Assembly: GCA_005281725.1 (NCBI GenBank)
Contig: SSBO01000012.1
Location: 22,953,746 to 23,017,745, forward strand
Direction: 5' to 3'
DNA: 64,000 nucleotides
Origin: Wuchereria bancrofti
Lineage: Eukaryota; Nematoda; Chromadorea; Rhabditida; Onchocercidae
Position 1 is the stretch's first letter, and the number at the start of each line of letters is the position of its first letter. Positions 61,101 to 64,000 of the stretch are shown piece after piece. The notes beneath the pieces are model-generated. The model saw nothing but the letters and a program-made list of their open reading frames with translations. It made no database searches and had not been told where the DNA came from. Made by a program: the position numbers and the translations under genes.

Positions 61101-63435
61101 TGAAACTGAAAAATTGAAATTTTAAAAATTTTTTTTTAGTGCATATTTTTTTCATGTTCATTACTAGTTATTACTCGATGTAATGAAGTAGGAAGTTTTT
61201 TTTTTTTTTTAATTTGAGTTTTTTTTTTTTCAGTAATGTTTAAAACAAAATTTTTTTGCTGATTATTTTGAGTATACTAATTTAATCTTAAATTTCATTT
61301 TGCAATCATTCATCAAATAAATTGTGCTCAGAAAACTTTTTCTTTTCTTTATAAAAATTTTAAAATTCATCATTAATCTCTTTTTTAGTAGGAAAAAATT
61401 TCAATTTACGAAAGCAAAGAGAAGAAAATGAAAAATTTTGAGCAAAAACATGTTACATTCATGATATCAAAATTAATGCTATCATTAGTAAAATGTATTT
61501 ATTTTAAGTTAGTCATTTCAAATTTACATTTATTTTGATTAATTTTTTTTAAGTATTAAACAATAAAAGCAACATTCAACGCTCAAAAATAAATTTTATG
61601 TGCATATTATCTCAAATTAACAATAAATTCAAGCATTAAAATGAATTTGTTTCAAATTTAAGAAATAAGTAAGTATGAATAAAGTATAAAATTAAAGTTA
61701 TAAATTAGAAATGACAGTTTGCTTAATGAGAACAAATAATTCAATTTTAAAAATGTTTCATTTATTTCTCACTCAATTTTATCAAACAATAATAATAATA
61801 ATATAATTTAGAATATATCGAAGTGTTTTTAAAATTAGAAAAGATTTTTAAAATTATCGATCAAAGTAAAAAAGTAAATTCTTTTTAACAAATATTTTGG
61901 AAATGCATTACTATTAATTAATGTAAAATAATGAAATAAGGAAAAAAAAAAGAGAGCTTTGATATTGTTTGGAAATTTAATTCGTTTTAAAAATAAAAAT
62001 TATACTTTATATTTTTACATCAAAAATAAATTTTTTTTTCTTCATCAAATTTTCTTTGTTTCATAATTATTACAATAAATCGAATAGCAAATTTATTTTT
62101 TAAAATATTATAATATGAAAAAAAATTTTTAAATTTATTCTCGATGATTTAAATTAGTGTTACTAAAATTACTAACATTTATCAGAAGCTAAAATTTTCT
62201 TTTTTCAAATATTTTATTTAATCTGTGTGTCACTTCATTTCAAATAATTAAAAATCTAAATTTTATGAAAAGTAATAAAAATGGAAAAATAACACAGAAT
62301 ATACTATTTAAATTTTAAAATTTAATTTCAAATGAGTTGACAAAGAAAAATTGATAAAAAAAAAAACTGGGACAAAGATAAAAAATGAACTGATAAGAAA
62401 GAAATAGTTGGTATAATTATTGCTGTCATTCAGGCAGTTTTCTTTTCATTTATCAAAATGATTTATTCTTAATCAACAAAATTTGATAAAATTTCGAATT
62501 GCCTATGATTATTTCATGTATTGATGATAACACGAGCTTAAAGCTTATCAAAAATCTCTAATCATTTGTTATCACCAACAACAAATATCTAAAGCCTTAA
62601 GAGATTTGCTTAAAAATTTATTTCTTTGCTAAAAAAAAAGCAAAAAATTTAACCAAATGCATATTTCAATATATAAATGAAACATTTTAATTAATAAATT
62701 ACAAGCATATCAAACTAATTACTCATAATTTTTATCAATTAATCAATTTAAAATTGTATTTAAAAAATTAAAATTAGTATTTATCATTTTTCTTTCTATT
62801 CACAAATGACAAATCGTTTGTTATTTTTATCATATTGTGAGCGCAAAAACTCGTATTTTACTACCAAAGTTGGTTTAAATTTTTTTTTTTTTGTTTTGTT
62901 TTTTTTTTGTCGTCACACCATGAAACAGTTCATTTAAAAAAAAAAAAAAAATTTTTTTTTTTTTAAATTTTTTGGGAAAAGGGAGAGATGAAAGCGACGA
63001 ATTGAAATTGAATTCAACAAAACGATAAGCTTTCCAATATACCTGCTCCATTCGCTACCTTTTAATTTTTTTCGGCGCAAAGTAATTTAAACAAATTAAT
63101 TTTCTTTTTAATTTCCTTTCTTTTTTTTTTTTTTTTGCCCCATCGACATTTTCTTTATACATATAAAATAGGATGCTTAGCAATAAACATTCAAATATCA
63201 TTTGGTAAATACAGCAACGAACAATTCTTGCTCTAATATTTATCAAGGTATGCATTTCAAAATATTTTTTTAAATATATTTTTGAATTTTAGAACTTATC
63301 CATTTCTATTATTTAATTATTATTATTTTCAATTAACTATCATAAATGATTTTCGCATATGAAATAATTATTTTCTTTCAAACTTTTTACTACTTTATAT
63401 TCAATAAACATATCTTATAACTAAAATATAGATAA

Positions 63436-63492
63436 ATGCTTAGGCGCAAAATGCGCTTTGATCATATGATGAGCGGAAAAGTCAAGTTAAAT
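63436..63492 (+). other. Possible first exon of a gene running off the window
   Basis: An acceptor-like AAAATATAG ends 4 nt before an ATG at 63436. The open frame starts MLRRKMRFDHMMSGKVKL and its composition differs from the surroundings. It could end at a GTAAAT donor just after 63498. This matches the trans-splice plus ATG layout of other genes here, but the peptide is not recognised and no further exon is visible. Confidence 0.18.
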
Positions 63493-63877
63493 AAATTTGT
63501 AAATTATATTTATGAACTTTTGTCACCTTCTTATAAATTGTGTTTCATTTGCATCATACATCATTAATTAAATTAGCTAAAAATATACACTGTAAAAAAA
63601 AACAAACAAACATAAATACTTTTAATTAACTGGTAAAATTTATTTGAATTTTAAATCATAAATTATTATTAGCTTAAATATTTACAAAATAATTATCCCC
63701 GCGGGGAATATATAAACAAAATGTTTATCATCAATTGCTATACTGTAATTGAGAAGAGAAATCAAGTTTTTTCATCCGTTAATTTTTCTCTTTTATATCT
63801 TAATCGGTCACAAAATTTATTTCATTCTTTTTTTTCTTTTTTTCTTTTTTTCATCGTTTATAATAAAATTTATGAAA

Positions 63878-63918
63878 TGAATGTTGTTGTTGTTATTGTT
63901 GTTGTTATTGTTGTTGTT
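63878..63918. repeat. GTT/GTTATT microsatellite
   Basis: TTGTTGTTGTTATTGTTG-type triplets over about 40 nt. Confidence 0.8.
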
Positions 63919-64000
63919 TATGTTTCAATGATTGTTTTTATTGTCAAGAAAATTTTCTTTAAATATTACTTTGTTGAATGTGCATTTGAATTAAAAAAAT

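Larger units (their letters stand above)
55381..64000. other. AT-rich region with no convincing gene
   Basis: Long homopolymer runs throughout. No open frame on either strand carries a known motif. It contains the 47-bp array at 57134, small ATT/ATC and GTT tracts, and one weak candidate first exon at 63436. Confidence 0.5.

Noticed and set aside
63055..63255. 66-aa minus-strand frame near the right edge.
   Set aside because: Poly-Lys from a poly-T run and no known motif. An ATG-GAG-CAG|GTATAT start just below it is too short to support.

Overview
The window reads as nuclear DNA of a nematode, most likely a parasitic clade III (spirurid/filarial-type) worm. It is extremely AT-rich. Every gene is split by GT-AG introns. 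The proteins are animal, with nematode-type relatives: HSP-12-class small heat shock protein and MEC-2/UNC-1-type stomatin. One intron holds degenerate copies of the nematode telomere hexamer TTAGGC. Several genes have an AG acceptor just before the ATG, as expected for spliced-leader trans-splicing. The species cannot be named from this window.

Layout. (1) 1-6461 is a large inverted duplication. Two arms of about 2.0 kb (1-2022 and about 4423-6461) each carry a complete two-exon small heat shock protein gene and a copy of the last exon of an EB1 microtubule plus-end protein gene. EB1 exons 1-6 lie in the 2.4-kb loop, on the minus strand. (2) 9571-12198, minus strand: a ten-exon SURF1 (cytochrome c oxidase assembly) gene with a 14-nt micro-exon. 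(3) 13332-16983, plus strand: an eight-exon DPF/requiem gene (C2H2 finger plus double PHD), a BAF chromatin-remodelling subunit. (4) 16984-32969: a 16-kb AT-rich stretch with no recognisable gene, including an unmerged contig-end duplication around a single N. (5) 32970-42851, plus strand: a nine-exon stomatin/prohibitin-domain gene whose introns hold several tandem arrays. (6) 43530-44480: a minisatellite that stays open in two frames. (7) 45767-55380, plus strand: a twelve-exon sulfite oxidase gene, again with tandem arrays in most long introns and an in-frame triplication at the start of its last exon. (8) 55381-64000: AT-rich sequence with a few simple arrays and no convincing gene.

The genes are not an operon and share no pathway, apart from two mitochondrial proteins (SURF1 and sulfite oxidase). 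Two architectural themes stand out. First, the EB1 loop lies between near-identical inverted arms that both carry its terminal exon, so the gene should stay intact if the loop flips. Second, tandem repeats repeatedly include or abut splice sites, giving rows of candidate decoy or alternative acceptors in the stomatin and sulfite oxidase genes.

All exon boundaries were deduced by hand from reading frame, splice consensus and remembered family conservation. No alignment or transcript data were available.
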